Shown: positions 26,499-37,045, counted from the first letter of the stretch. The stretch is 64,000 nt of DNA from an uncultured Hyphomicrobiales bacterium (GCA_903847605.1 CAINED010000049.1:1-64000); one strand, 5' to 3'. The notes: a model not told the origin generated them from the sequence alone. A program made the numbers and translations.

Positions 26499-27707
26499 AT
26501 GAAAATTAAAGCACGCGCGGAGATCGGAACCGGTCGCCAGTCGGGCGAGGAGCTGATTGCTCGTCTGGAAGCTTTGGTCCCGGCCTTGCGGCAACGTGGG
26601 CGCGCCGCCGACGAAGCCGGGCGTATCCCCGCGCAAACCATCGCCGATCTTGAAAGCTGCGGCGCTTTTCGTGCCGTCGTCCCGGCGCGCTTCGGTGGGG
26701 CCGAAGTCGATTTCCGCCATGTGCCGCAAATTTTCCGCGTGCTTGGGCGCGGCTGCACCTCGACCGCATGGACGATGGGCTTTCTCGTCTATCACAACTT
26801 CCAGTTCGCCCATTTCCCGGAGCAGGCGCAGCAGGAAGTCTGGGGGAGTGGCCGCGGCTACACGATGGCGCCGGGGCAAGTCATGCCCGCAGGCAGTGCG
26901 GAAAAGGTTGAAGGCGGGTACCGGCTCAAGGGCCGCTGGGGCTATGCCACCGGCATTTTTCATGGCGACTGGATGCTGCTGAGCGCGCCGGTCAGCGGCA
27001 TGGGCGAAAAGCCCGTCGTCATGCGCTTTTTTGTGCCCGTGAAATCCTTCCGCATTCTAGATACGTGGCAGGTCGCGGCGATGCGCGCGACGGGTTCGCA
27101 CGATGTCGAACTCGACGATGAATTCGTGCCGGAACATCGGGCTGTTGCGGTGAGCGAATTACGCAACGGGACGGCGGAAGGTCTCAAGGCGAATCCGGGA
27201 CCGCTCTATAAAATTCCGCTTCTGACTTTCATGTCGCTCGGCGCCGTGGGTCCGCTTGTTGGCGCGGCGGAAGCGATGTTCGAGATCGTCACGGAAACCA
27301 TGCGCACAAAGGTGCGCGCCTATTCTCTGGCGCAGACGCAGCAGCAGATGTCGACGCGCGTGCGCATCGCGGAGCTGAAATGCGAGCTCGACGCGATGCT
27401 GGCCTATTACGAACGCAAAATCGAATTCGTGGAACTTCGCGTCGGGAGTGGCGGGACACTTTCGCTGGAAGAGCGCGCGGAAATGCGCGCCGCCGTTTCA
27501 TGGGTCGCGAAGACATCCCAACGCCTCGTCAACGATCTCGCGCGCGAGGCTGGCTCGCGCTCGAATTATCTGGACTCGCCGGTGCAGCGTTTTCAGCGCG
27601 ACGTCAACGCGCTGGCGACCCACGCGCTCTTCGACATGGACATGAACGGCGATGTCTATGCGAATGCTTTGCTGGGCGGCGAGATTTCGTCACAGGCGAT
27701 GATTTGA
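26499..27707 (+). CDS. acyl-CoA dehydrogenase-fold flavin-dependent monooxygenase (HsaA/DszC-like)
   Basis: A 402-residue group D flavin monooxygenase. It has the three-domain acyl-CoA dehydrogenase fold (RIPAQTIADLESCGAFRAVVP; GRGCTSTAWTMGFL; RLKGRWGYATGI; DTWQVAAMRATGSHDVELDD), but not the catalytic Glu region of dehydrogenases; this pattern is seen in HsaA, the HpaB-like phenol hydroxylases and DszC, which use FMNH2 or FADH2 from a partner reductase. A strong GGGAGGGG ribosome site precedes the ATG. Regulation by the divergent MarR protein is likely. No reductase gene is adjacent. Confidence 0.85.
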   Translation: MKIKARAEIGTGRQSGEELIARLEALVPALRQRGRAADEAGRIPAQTIADLESCGAFRAVVPARFGGAEVDFRHVPQIFRVLGRGCTSTAWTMGFLVYHNFQFAHFPEQAQQEVWGSGRGYTMAPGQVMPAGSAEKVEGGYRLKGRWGYATGIFHGDWMLLSAPVSGMGEKPVVMRFFVPVKSFRILDTWQVAAMRATGSHDVELDDEFVPEHRAVAVSELRNGTAEGLKANPGPLYKIPLLTFMSLGAVGPLVGAAEAMFEIVTETMRTKVRAYSLAQTQQQMSTRVRIAELKCELDAMLAYYERKIEFVELRVGSGGTLSLEERAEMRAAVSWVAKTSQRLVNDLAREAGSRSNYLDSPVQRFQRDVNALATHALFDMDMNGDVYANALLGGEISSQAMI

Positions 27708-27710
27708 TAG

Positions 27711-28499
27711 TCAAATCCTCTTGTCAGCGGACGTGCACAATTCCGCGATCACGCATTTCTCGCATTCGGGCCTGATCGCCTTGCAGATGTAGCGCCCGTG
27801 CAAGATGAGCCAGTGATGGGCGTGGCGCATGAATTCCCTGGGAATGACTTTCTGCAAACCGAGTTCGACTTCGAGCGGCGTCTTGCCCGGTGCGAGGCGT
27901 AGCCTGTTCGACAGGCGAAAGAGATGCGTGTCGACGGCGATGGTTTCCTCGCCGAAGGCGATGTTGAGCACGACATTGGCTGTCTTGCGGCCGACGCCCG
28001 GCAATTTTTCCAGTTCTTCGCGGCTGCGCGGAATTTCACCGCCATGATCGGCGATCAGCTTTTCCGAGAGTGCGACGACATTCTTCGCCTTGTTGCGGTA
28101 GAGACCGATGGTTTTGACGTAATCGCGTACCTTCTCTTCGCCGAGCGCGACCATTTTCTGCGGTGTATCGGCAGCGGCGAAAAGCGCGCGCGTCGCCTTG
28201 TTGACGCCGGAATCCGTCGCCTGCGCCGAAAGCACGACGGCCACCAGCAACGTGTATGGATTCACATATTCGAGTTCGCCCTTCGGCTCGGGATTGGCGT
28301 CGCGCAGCCGCGCGAAAATAGCGTGGATGGCCGTCGGATCGAGCTGTTTGGGCTTGCCGCGCTTCTTCGACAGCGCCTTGCGCGCAGCCGCCAATGCCTT
28401 GGGCATGGACCGCTTGGCGGGAGGTTTGCCTGCGCCTGCGACAGCGCGACCCTTGGGTGCGGCGGTACGTGATGAACTTTTGGTCTTTTTCGGCAGCAT
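27711..28499 (-). CDS. nth: endonuclease III
   Basis: A 262-residue DNA glycosylase/AP lyase that removes oxidised pyrimidines. After a basic, low-complexity N-terminal extension (about 50 residues) come the helix-hairpin-helix LPGVGRKTANVVL, the catalytic Lys in SGVNKATR, the catalytic Asp in VDTHLFRLSNRL, and the C-x6-C-x2-C-x5-C iron-sulfur loop (CKAIRPECEKCVIAELC). ATG 28499 includes the basic tail; a start nearer the core cannot be excluded. It converges on the monooxygenase gene with three bases between. Confidence 0.96.
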   Translation of the reverse strand: MLPKKTKSSSRTAAPKGRAVAGAGKPPAKRSMPKALAAARKALSKKRGKPKQLDPTAIHAIFARLRDANPEPKGELEYVNPYTLLVAVVLSAQATDSGVNKATRALFAAADTPQKMVALGEEKVRDYVKTIGLYRNKAKNVVALSEKLIADHGGEIPRSREELEKLPGVGRKTANVVLNIAFGEETIAVDTHLFRLSNRLRLAPGKTPLEVELGLQKVIPREFMRHAHHWLILHGRYICKAIRPECEKCVIAELCTSADKRI

Positions 28500-28519
28500 G
28501 CGCGCACTATAATAACGAG

Positions 28520-29038
28520 ATGCAATCGACGGCGAGCCCGATGCAGTCCGACGATCCCTACAGCGCACAGATTTTCGCTGCGCGGCTCACGCCGCACCGG
28601 TCGCTGAGCCGGCGTAACTTCCATGTGCTGCTGGCCGTATTCTCCGGCATGGCCTTCGCGACGACTTTGCCCTTCCTGATTCTCGGCGCTTGGCCGGTGG
28701 CCGGTTTCATGGGCCTCGATGTCCTCATTTTCTGGTGGGCCTTTCGCGCCAATTTCCGGTCCGCCCGGGCCTACGAGGACGTCACGGTGACGCCACTCGA
28801 ATTGTCAGTGGCCAAGGTGTCGCCGCGTGGCGCGCGGCGCGAATGGCGCTTCAATCCGATCTGGGTCCGCCTGCAGCGCAAGGAAGACGAGGAATACGGG
28901 CTCGAGCGTCTCGATATCGTTGCGCGCGGCCAACATCTCGAAGTGGGTGGCTTTCTGGGGCCGGATGCCCGCGCGGAATTCGCAGGCAAGCTGAGCCTTG
29001 CGCTGGCGGAAGCGCGACGTGGCCCGCGCTTTTCCTGA
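28520..29038 (+). CDS. DUF2244 membrane protein
   Basis: A 172-residue protein with two close membrane helices (LLAVFSGMAFATTLPFLIL and GFMGLDVLIFWWAF) and a cytoplasmic C-terminal half, matching DUF2244, a family of unknown function common in alphaproteobacteria. Segments RSARAYEDVTVTPLEL and EWRFNPIWVRLQ are typical. It is divergent from nth with only 20 bases between start codons, a frequent pairing. ATG 28541 is an alternative start. Confidence 0.85.
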   Translation: MQSTASPMQSDDPYSAQIFAARLTPHRSLSRRNFHVLLAVFSGMAFATTLPFLILGAWPVAGFMGLDVLIFWWAFRANFRSARAYEDVTVTPLELSVAKVSPRGARREWRFNPIWVRLQRKEDEEYGLERLDIVARGQHLEVGGFLGPDARAEFAGKLSLALAEARRGPRFS

Positions 29039-29137
29039 GGCCTGATTCTTTTCCGCGACAGCATCGTTTTCGGGTGGCGGCTGCTGGCGCGCAGGGGCAA
29101 ATTGCCTGCGACGATTACCTCACTTCAGGAGACGGCC

Positions 29138-30091
29138 ATGAGCCTCCTCGAATCAGCCAGTCTGGCGGCGACGCCTGCGCGCTCCTCCGGTTTGCGCCAG
29201 TCAGCCGATGATTACGCGCGTGTCCGCGAAGCCATCGAATATCTGACCCAGCACTGGAAATCCCAGCCCGAGGTCGAGGAGATCGCGGCGCAGATCGGCC
29301 TGTCCGCCTCGCATTTTTCCTCGCTGTTCAGGCGCTGGTCCGGCATCACGCCGAAGCAATTCCTGCAGGCGCTGACCATCGACCATGCGCGGGCATTGCT
29401 GCGGGATTCGGCCTCGGTGCTCGACACTTCGCTCGAAGTCGGCCTCTCCGGGCCGGGGCGGCTGCACGATCTCTTCGTCGCACACGAAGCGATGTCGCCG
29501 GGCGAATTCGGCAGCGGCGGCGCGGGGCTGACACTCACCTATGGCTTTCATCCTTCCCCTTTCGGGGAAGCGATCGCAGTGGCGACACCACGTGGACTGG
29601 CCGCGCTCGGCTGGGTCGACGACAAGGCCGCGCCGGGGCGCGCCAGCGATACCGGCAAGCCCGCAGGCGGGCGCGAGGGTGCGCTGGCCGACATGATCAG
29701 GCGCTGGCCCAATGCGCAGTTCGTGCGCGACGATGCGGCGACGGCGGACTATGTCCGGCAGGCTTTCAATCCTGCAATCTGGGAGGGCGGCCGCCCCCTG
29801 CGCGTGGTCCTCATCGGGTCGGATTTCGAAATCAGGGTCTGGGAAACGCTGCTGAAAATCCCGATGGGCCGCGCTACGACCTATTCATCCATCGCGCGCC
29901 ATATCGGCAAGCCCAAGGCCGCGCGCGCCGTGGGGGCGGCGGTCGGACGAAATCCCATTTCCTTCGTCGTGCCGTGTCATCGCGTGCTCGGATCGAGTGG
30001 AGCGCTGACCGGCTATCACTGGGGCCTGACGCGCAAGCAGGCGATCATCGGCTGGGAGGCCGGGCATACGGGCGTCGTCACCAATTCGTGA
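29138..30091 (+). CDS. Ada-like AraC/XylS HTH plus methylated-DNA-protein cysteine methyltransferase
   Basis: A 317-residue fusion. The N-terminal part (about 25-120) is an AraC-type double HTH (LSASHFSSLFRRWSGITPKQF); the C-terminal part (about 165-310) is O6-alkylguanine-DNA alkyltransferase with the acceptor cysteine in FVVPCHRVLGSSGALTGYHWG. The methylphosphotriester-sensing zinc domain of E. coli Ada is absent, so the usual switch is lost. ATG 29138 has an AGGAG site; a start at 29102 is less supported. No alkB gene follows. Confidence 0.92.
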   Translation: MSLLESASLAATPARSSGLRQSADDYARVREAIEYLTQHWKSQPEVEEIAAQIGLSASHFSSLFRRWSGITPKQFLQALTIDHARALLRDSASVLDTSLEVGLSGPGRLHDLFVAHEAMSPGEFGSGGAGLTLTYGFHPSPFGEAIAVATPRGLAALGWVDDKAAPGRASDTGKPAGGREGALADMIRRWPNAQFVRDDAATADYVRQAFNPAIWEGGRPLRVVLIGSDFEIRVWETLLKIPMGRATTYSSIARHIGKPKAARAVGAAVGRNPISFVVPCHRVLGSSGALTGYHWGLTRKQAIIGWEAGHTGVVTNS

Positions 30092-30155
30092 CATCGACTG
30101 ACACACCGGCGCAACATTTCGGGTTATGGTGCCCTCGTTCATTGGAGGATAGCGC

Positions 30156-30536
30156 ATGTTCGAGCACGGCCAATTTTACTGGAACGAACTGATCACGCCG
30201 GAAGTCGAGAAGGCCAAGGCCTTTTACGCGAAGACCCTGGGCTGGACCTACGAGACCATGCCGATGCCGGAAGGCGATTACGTCCTCGCCAAGCAGGGCG
30301 AGAACATGGCTGGCGGCATCATGCAGACGCCGGCGGATATGGGCGGCGCGCCTTCGCAATGGTACGCCTATATTGCAGTCGACGACGTGGATGCACGTGC
30401 TGCCAGCGCCACGAAGGCTGGTGGCACGCTGCTGCGTCCGATTTTCGATGTCGAAGGTGTCGGCCGCATCGCGATTCTGACGGATGCTGCCGGCGCGGTG
30501 ATCGGCCTGATCACGCCGGCTCCGATGGAAAGCTGA
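30156..30536 (+). CDS. VOC-family (glyoxalase/bleomycin-resistance-like) protein
   Basis: A 126-residue protein with two beta-alpha-beta-beta-beta modules of the vicinal oxygen chelate fold. It starts FEHGQFYWNELITPEVEKAKAFYAKTLGW and ends RIAILTDAAGAVIGLI, as in the COG3324 subgroup often annotated as hydroxylase-like. Metal ligands are uncertain. A GGAGGA site precedes the ATG. Function is unknown; it is a single-gene unit followed by a palindromic repeat. Confidence 0.85.
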   Translation: MFEHGQFYWNELITPEVEKAKAFYAKTLGWTYETMPMPEGDYVLAKQGENMAGGIMQTPADMGGAPSQWYAYIAVDDVDARAASATKAGGTLLRPIFDVEGVGRIAILTDAAGAVIGLITPAPMES

Positions 30537-30553
30537 TCGTTTTGGGATCTCGA

Positions 30554-30601
30554 TAGCATCGCTTTCGCGAAAAACCGGAACCACTTTTTCGCGCGATGCT
30601 A
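30554..30601. repeat. palindromic intergenic repeat, copy B
   Basis: Arms TAGCATCGC and GCGATGCTA, with an inner second stem CGCGAAAAA / TTTTTCGCG around CCGGAACCAC. Nearly the same as the copy at 25826-25874. Like that copy it lies between the ends of two convergent genes. Confidence 0.78.
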
Positions 30602-30605
30602 CAGT

Positions 30606-30863
30606 TCAGTCCGGATCGCATTCCTCTCCGAAGCGCCAGCGGTCGGAGAGATAGCCCGCGTCGCGCAGGCCGCGCAGGATCATGACCAGCACGGCGACGC
30701 CAGCCGCAGCGGCGGCGACGAAGCCCATGTCGGTATAAAACTTCTCGAAAATGTGCGGGGCGGGCGACTGCGACGCCACTGCTGGCAGGTTCCAGAGAAG
30801 AGCCGCGGCCAGGGCGGTACCGCCCGCCGCCCGGCGGCTGGTTCGGCCAAACACTTTACGCAT
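30606..30863 (-). CDS. small membrane protein, unknown function
   Basis: An 85-residue protein with a signal-like first helix (GGTALAAALLWNLPAVASQS) and a second helix (GFVAAAAAGVAVLVMILRGL), then a charged tail with one cysteine. No family recognised. ATG 30863 is used since an upstream start at 30944 adds a basic leader. The next minus-strand gene upstream ends about 120 bases away, so co-transcription is possible but not shown. Confidence 0.5.
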   Translation of the reverse strand: MRKVFGRTSRRAAGGTALAAALLWNLPAVASQSPAPHIFEKFYTDMGFVAAAAAGVAVLVMILRGLRDAGYLSDRWRFGEECDPD

Positions 30864-30982
30864 CGCTTGCGATCTCCATGTCCCCGCACGGGAGATGGTG
30901 CCAGCGAGAGCGCAAGAAATCCTTTCGGTACCCCGCAACCCCAAGCTTTCCGGCCGGAAAGCCTAATGGCGCGTGAATCCGG

Positions 30983-31954
30983 TTAGCGAAAAACCGGCTG
31001 CAGGGGCGCGGGCGAGGCCATGCCGGGTGAGGCCGGTGCGCCATCGGGCCGGGGCGTGGGCGGACGGCGGGGCCGAGGCTTGGGCGCTGGCTTGGCCGTA
31101 CCGTCGTCGACTTCTACATTGCCGATCTGCGCGGCGAGCGAGACAGCGCGCGCCTGCGTGAACCGCGATGCGCAAAAGCCGTGCTGATGCTCGCGCAGAT
31201 AATCGCGGCAGACTTCCTCGCGCCGCGCGGAGAAGCCGGCCTGATCGGCGGCGATGGTGCGGGTCTTCTCGCGGTCGTTGCCGACCCGGCGGATCAGCGC
31301 GCGGAAATTGTTTCGGGCGTTCTTTTCCGCCTCCGAGCGGGCGGCCTCGATGTTCTTCGAATCGGCCGGGCCGATGCCGCCGCCGGGCGGTCCCCAGAAC
31401 CCCGCGAGATAGCCGCGGCAGTCTTCCGCCTTGATCTCGCAGGTGCCAGCGCCAAGGCCGGTGCTGACGCGCGATCCCTTGTGCGTGACCATGACGGCGC
31501 CGTCGAGCACGGCCAGCGTAAACGGGCAGGCAGGCACGTCGACGCGCAACTGCAGCAATCCCTCGATCCGGCCGTCCTGTTCCACCGCGAAGGGGCCGCC
31601 GGGTATCGTCATCGTGCAGCTATCGCCGACTTTCGAGAGCCGGTCGCCCGTCAGCTTCATCTCGCTGAGTTCGAGTTTGCCGGCGTTGCGGGTGAAGCGC
31701 AAAACGCCCGTTCGCCCATTCAGCGCGAGCGTGCGGCCCTCCAGCGTGCGGTCGCCAGGCGCGCGCACCATAATCGCCGCGGGTGCGGCAGGCTCGCCCT
31801 CCGCGCGCGGCTTTCCGCCGCCGGGCGGCGTCGTGGTTGCGCCGGCGGGCGTGGGCGCCTTCATGGCGCCGGGAAGCTGCAACTGGGCCCGCGCCGGCAG
31901 CGTCAGCGCAGCAACGGCCAGCAGGCAGGGTAAAATCAGGGGACCGTACTTCAT
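30983..31954 (-). CDS. periplasmic protein with LprI-like C-terminal cysteines, unknown function
   Basis: A 323-residue exported protein: signal peptide (LILPCLLAVAALTLPARAQ), a Pro/Gly/Ala-rich linker, a central beta-like part (about 60-170) with cysteines, then a helical part (about 200-275) with two closely spaced Cys in VCRDYLREHQHGFCASRF, which recalls lysozyme-inhibitor LprI/DUF1311 helices, and a basic Pro-rich tail. No confident family. The upstream 330 bases are shared with dnaK, from which it is divergent. Confidence 0.6.
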   Translation of the reverse strand: MKYGPLILPCLLAVAALTLPARAQLQLPGAMKAPTPAGATTTPPGGGKPRAEGEPAAPAAIMVRAPGDRTLEGRTLALNGRTGVLRFTRNAGKLELSEMKLTGDRLSKVGDSCTMTIPGGPFAVEQDGRIEGLLQLRVDVPACPFTLAVLDGAVMVTHKGSRVSTGLGAGTCEIKAEDCRGYLAGFWGPPGGGIGPADSKNIEAARSEAEKNARNNFRALIRRVGNDREKTRTIAADQAGFSARREEVCRDYLREHQHGFCASRFTQARAVSLAAQIGNVEVDDGTAKPAPKPRPRRPPTPRPDGAPASPGMASPAPLQPVFR

Positions 31955-32287
31955 CGGTTCACAATATCAGGCAAGGGCCGTCCGTCGCGCGGCGCTTGCC
32001 GTTCTTTAGGGCAAGTTGAGACCTGCGCAAAGCGCGTGGCATGGCCAGCGGCCGCAATGCAAGCCAAATCAGGCCAGATAACGCCGGGTTGCGGCAAGAA
32101 AGTCACGTTTTTATATAGCGCCCAGCCTTGCGGAATCGGGCAGGCGTCACAATCTCCCACCCATCGGGGACCGGGCGGACAGCACAATCGAAATCGAGTT
32201 CATCGTCCGCCCAGGGCGGGGTCGCTTCGGGGCCCACAGCCTTGCTGAAAACTCATCGCGGTCTCGCGTAAGAAAGGATGTCAGACC
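31955..32287. other. intergenic region upstream of dnaK
   Basis: About 333 bases between the divergent periplasmic-protein gene and dnaK. It contains a good sigma70-like promoter (listed separately) that would give dnaK a leader of about 160 bases. I could not identify a convincing RpoH (CTTG...CCCAT) promoter or a thermosensor structure by eye. Confidence 0.5.
32089..32117 (+). promoter_or_regulatory. sigma70-like promoter for dnaK
   Basis: TTGCGG and TATATA separated by exactly 17 bases, the best -35/-10 pair in the region upstream of dnaK. Function is inferred from the match. Confidence 0.5.
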
Positions 32288-34204
<1,917 letters not shown>

Positions 34205-34236
34205 GCTTCTTCAACACCTTCAAGCGCGAAAGAATT

Positions 34237-34261
34237 GGCCGGGCCTCGCGCCCGGCCTTTT
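34237..34261 (+). terminator. rho-independent terminator after dnaK
   Basis: Stem GGCCGGGC / GCCCGGCC with a five-base loop followed by TTTT, 33 bases after the dnaK stop. It separates dnaK from the duplicated methyltransferase-like gene. Confidence 0.85.
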
Positions 34262-34348
34262 CGCATGCGTATCGAGGCCTTCCAAAGTGACAAGCATCTC
34301 GCGCTTTGCTAAACATGCCTCGCGATTTGCAGCGCGGAGACCGGATTA

Positions 34349-35656
34349 TTGCTGAATTACTTGCGAAAAATTCACCGGCAAAACCGGCGTATCGTCGGCA
34401 GGATGTTGCGCACGATACTGCGCCGTCCCGCGCCGCCGCGAGAGGTCGTTCCAGCCGGCGACGAAGCTTTTCACGCTTTGAAGAAGAAGGCCAATCCGAA
34501 GAAGTTTCCGTCGGAGGTCATCAAGGGCTGCGAGTCTGCGGCGTCGTTTTTCTGCGCAGCTTTCGAGGGCTATAATGATGTCGTTCACATTCATCGCAGG
34601 GGTTTGAAGGAACTCGTCCTCGTCGATCTCGACAATGAGAAGCTCGAGGCGATGGCAAAAATCTATCGCGGCGACGAGGTTTCGCTGCGTAGCGGCGACG
34701 CCTTCGAGATCGCGCGCGAATGGCGGCTCGAGGGCCGCAAGTTCGACATCGTGATCACCGATCCATGGTCGAACATCATGCAGCGCACAGCGATTGCGGA
34801 TCTACCGCTCTTCGCCGGTCTCGCGCGCAAATACTATCTCACGGGTCTGACCGGCGCGGATTTTGCCGCGCTCGGCATCAAGCCTGACGTGGAAGAATTC
34901 AATGCCTGGCTTGCCGCGCATGGACGCGGCGCCTATCGCATCGACCGGCTGATCCAGCGCAATCCCGATTATCTCGGCGGCGTTTACTGGCTGGTCTTTC
35001 CGGTTGAAGGCGTTCCCGAACAGCCACTGGAAGAGCCGGCGGAATCTGTCTCGCATGAGACGGCAAGCGCCTCCGCGCTGCCTGCATACGCTGCTACCGG
35101 CGAAGACGCTTTCGAACAATTGCGCGCACAGGCCGATCCGAAGATATTCCCGACCGATATCGTCAACGGCAGCGAATCCGCATTGTCCTTTTTCTGTGCG
35201 GCTTTTCTGGGCGTCAACGACGCGGTTCACCTGCACAAGAAGGGATTGAAGGAACTTCTGCTTGTCGATGTCAACGAGGAAAAGCTCAACGCGATGCGCG
35301 AAATCTATCTCGGCGACGAGGTAGGCTTCGAGCATGGCGATGCGTTCCGCGTCGCACGCGCCTTGCGTCATCGCGGTCGCAAGTTCGACATCGTCATCAC
35401 CGATCCCTGGTCGAACATCATGCAGCGGACTTCGGTGACCGATCTGCCGCTTTTCGCGGCCCTCGCCAACAAGTGTTATCTTTCGGGCCTGACGGGCGTC
35501 GATTTCGAAGAAATGGGCATCAAGCCCGATGTGCGCGCTCTCAATAAGTATCTCGCGAAGAATGGCCGCGGGGATTATCGGGTCGACAGGCTCATCCTGC
35601 GCAATCCCGGCCACCAGGGCGGCGTCTACTGGGTGATTTTCAAGATCGCGAATTAG
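34349..35656 (+). CDS. tandem-duplicated methyltransferase-like protein
   Basis: A 435-residue protein built from two copies of one Rossmann-like domain (residues 37-218 and 251-432) that align without any gap at an offset of 214 residues; by hand about 115 of 183 positions are identical. Each copy has LKEL(V/L)LVD, like methyltransferase motif I/II with an acidic end, and an invariant ITDPWSNIMQRT in the place of a catalytic (D/N)PP(Y/W)-like motif. Each also ends in NP..GGVYW. Enzyme class and substrate are unknown. The start is taken as TTG 34349, 10 bases after GGAG; ATG 34403 is an alternative. It lies between dnaK and dnaJ. Confidence 0.7.
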   Translation: MLNYLRKIHRQNRRIVGRMLRTILRRPAPPREVVPAGDEAFHALKKKANPKKFPSEVIKGCESAASFFCAAFEGYNDVVHIHRRGLKELVLVDLDNEKLEAMAKIYRGDEVSLRSGDAFEIAREWRLEGRKFDIVITDPWSNIMQRTAIADLPLFAGLARKYYLTGLTGADFAALGIKPDVEEFNAWLAAHGRGAYRIDRLIQRNPDYLGGVYWLVFPVEGVPEQPLEEPAESVSHETASASALPAYAATGEDAFEQLRAQADPKIFPTDIVNGSESALSFFCAAFLGVNDAVHLHKKGLKELLLVDVNEEKLNAMREIYLGDEVGFEHGDAFRVARALRHRGRKFDIVITDPWSNIMQRTSVTDLPLFAALANKCYLSGLTGVDFEEMGIKPDVRALNKYLAKNGRGDYRVDRLILRNPGHQGGVYWVIFKIAN

Positions 35657-35747
35657 CCATCGCCGAACCTGCGGAACTTCCCGTCCCGTGGCACGCAATC
35701 TGCTGTCCTCCAGAGGACATAGAACATTGTGCCATTTCGGGACGAAA

Positions 35748-36842
35748 ATGCATTACCGGATTTTTTCGACGTGGAGACTGGTCGCAGCGCTCGCGATCAT
35801 GCTCTACCATTTCGCCCATCACGGGCCGCCCGGATCGATGCTGCTGGTCGAACGCATCGAGTTGATGCTGCCGATGCTTGACATGTTCTTCATCATATCA
35901 GGCTTCCTGATTTTCGAAGCCTATCGCGACAAGATTGGCAATGCGCGGGAATATGCGTCCTACATTGCGCGGCGTTTCGCGCGAATCTATCCGCTGCACA
36001 TCATCACCCTGGCTTTCTTCGTCGCCGTCGGCATCGCCGGCCATTTCGGCTATGTGAAGACAGGCGGAGCCGCGCGTTACGATCTCTCGCAATTGTTGCC
36101 CAATCTTCTCCTCATGCAAGCCTGGGGCGTCACGCGAGAGCTGAGCCTCAACTATGTCTCATGGTCGTTGTCGGCCGAATGGTTCTGCTACCTGCTGCTG
36201 CCGCTGATCGTCCTGTTCTTCCGGTACGGCGGCGCGGCGGGGCTGCTCGCGCTTTTCGCCATGACCGTCGCCATACTGGAAACGCTGAGCGCGACGGGCG
36301 TCGTTCCCTTCAAAAGCTGGTTGATGGCGGATACCTGGGGCGCCTATCGCGCCTTTGCAGATTTTACCATGGGCGCCTTCATCGCCGCGGCTGCGAACGG
36401 TAGCCGCATGACGCTTCGTTCGCACTGTCCGGCGTGGCTGACCATGCTGTCCGCCATCGTGACGATGCAGCTGAAATGGCCGCCTTATCTCGGCTATGGG
36501 CTGGTCGCTGCCGCCCTCTATCTCGCGGCTGTGTGCGAGCGCAATGCGCCGGAGCGCTCGCGCTGGCTCGATTTCGCTGCGCCGGCTGCGACCGTCTCCT
36601 TCGGCATCTACATGTGGCATCCGGTCATCGAAACGCTGACTTTTCACTTCGTCTGGCCGAGGCTGGTCGCGCCGTTGGGCATCAATTTCTACGCTTTCCT
36701 GCCCTTGCCGATGGCCGTGTCGGTGCTGATCGCCTGGGCCTCCTATCACAGCCTCGAGCGCTGGACCGGCAGATGGCTGGCGTGGCGGCTCGGCGCCCTC
36801 GCCAATTCCCGCCGGGCGAGGCTTCCTGCCGCCGGAGAGTGA
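35748..36842 (+). CDS. acyltransferase 3 family (OafA/YrhL-like) membrane protein
   Basis: A 364-residue inner-membrane protein with about ten helices. It begins MHYRIFSTWRLVAALAIMLYHF, with the family's R-x10-H motif, and contains SGFLIFEAYRD and SWSLSAEWFCYL, as in O-antigen and exopolysaccharide O-acetyltransferases. It would move an acyl group across the membrane to a surface glycan. It follows the duplicated methyltransferase-like gene by 91 bases, on the same strand, and precedes dnaJ by about 200. No glycan synthesis genes are near by. Confidence 0.9.
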   Translation: MHYRIFSTWRLVAALAIMLYHFAHHGPPGSMLLVERIELMLPMLDMFFIISGFLIFEAYRDKIGNAREYASYIARRFARIYPLHIITLAFFVAVGIAGHFGYVKTGGAARYDLSQLLPNLLLMQAWGVTRELSLNYVSWSLSAEWFCYLLLPLIVLFFRYGGAAGLLALFAMTVAILETLSATGVVPFKSWLMADTWGAYRAFADFTMGAFIAAAANGSRMTLRSHCPAWLTMLSAIVTMQLKWPPYLGYGLVAAALYLAAVCERNAPERSRWLDFAAPAATVSFGIYMWHPVIETLTFHFVWPRLVAPLGINFYAFLPLPMAVSVLIAWASYHSLERWTGRWLAWRLGALANSRRARLPAAGE

Positions 36843-37045
36843 TTTCCGGCCACGTTCTCCGGCGCGTGATTTATGCAACGCTTGCGGGACTTTCCTTCAA
36901 AGGCATGGTAATTCGCACGCGGATTTCCTACATCGGGATTCCGTGACCGGCGTGGCGCTACCCGGCGTTTTCTGCGGGATGAGGCTCTCCGGCTTTCATC
37001 GAGTACCGGCAAAAAAGAGGCCGACTGGCGGCAGGGCTGCATGCG

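Noticed and set aside
32125-32165. Possible RpoH promoter (CTTGCGG ... CCCACCCAT) before dnaK
   Set aside because: The spacing (about 20 bases or more) is too long for the alphaproteobacterial RpoH consensus; the sigma70-like pair fits better.
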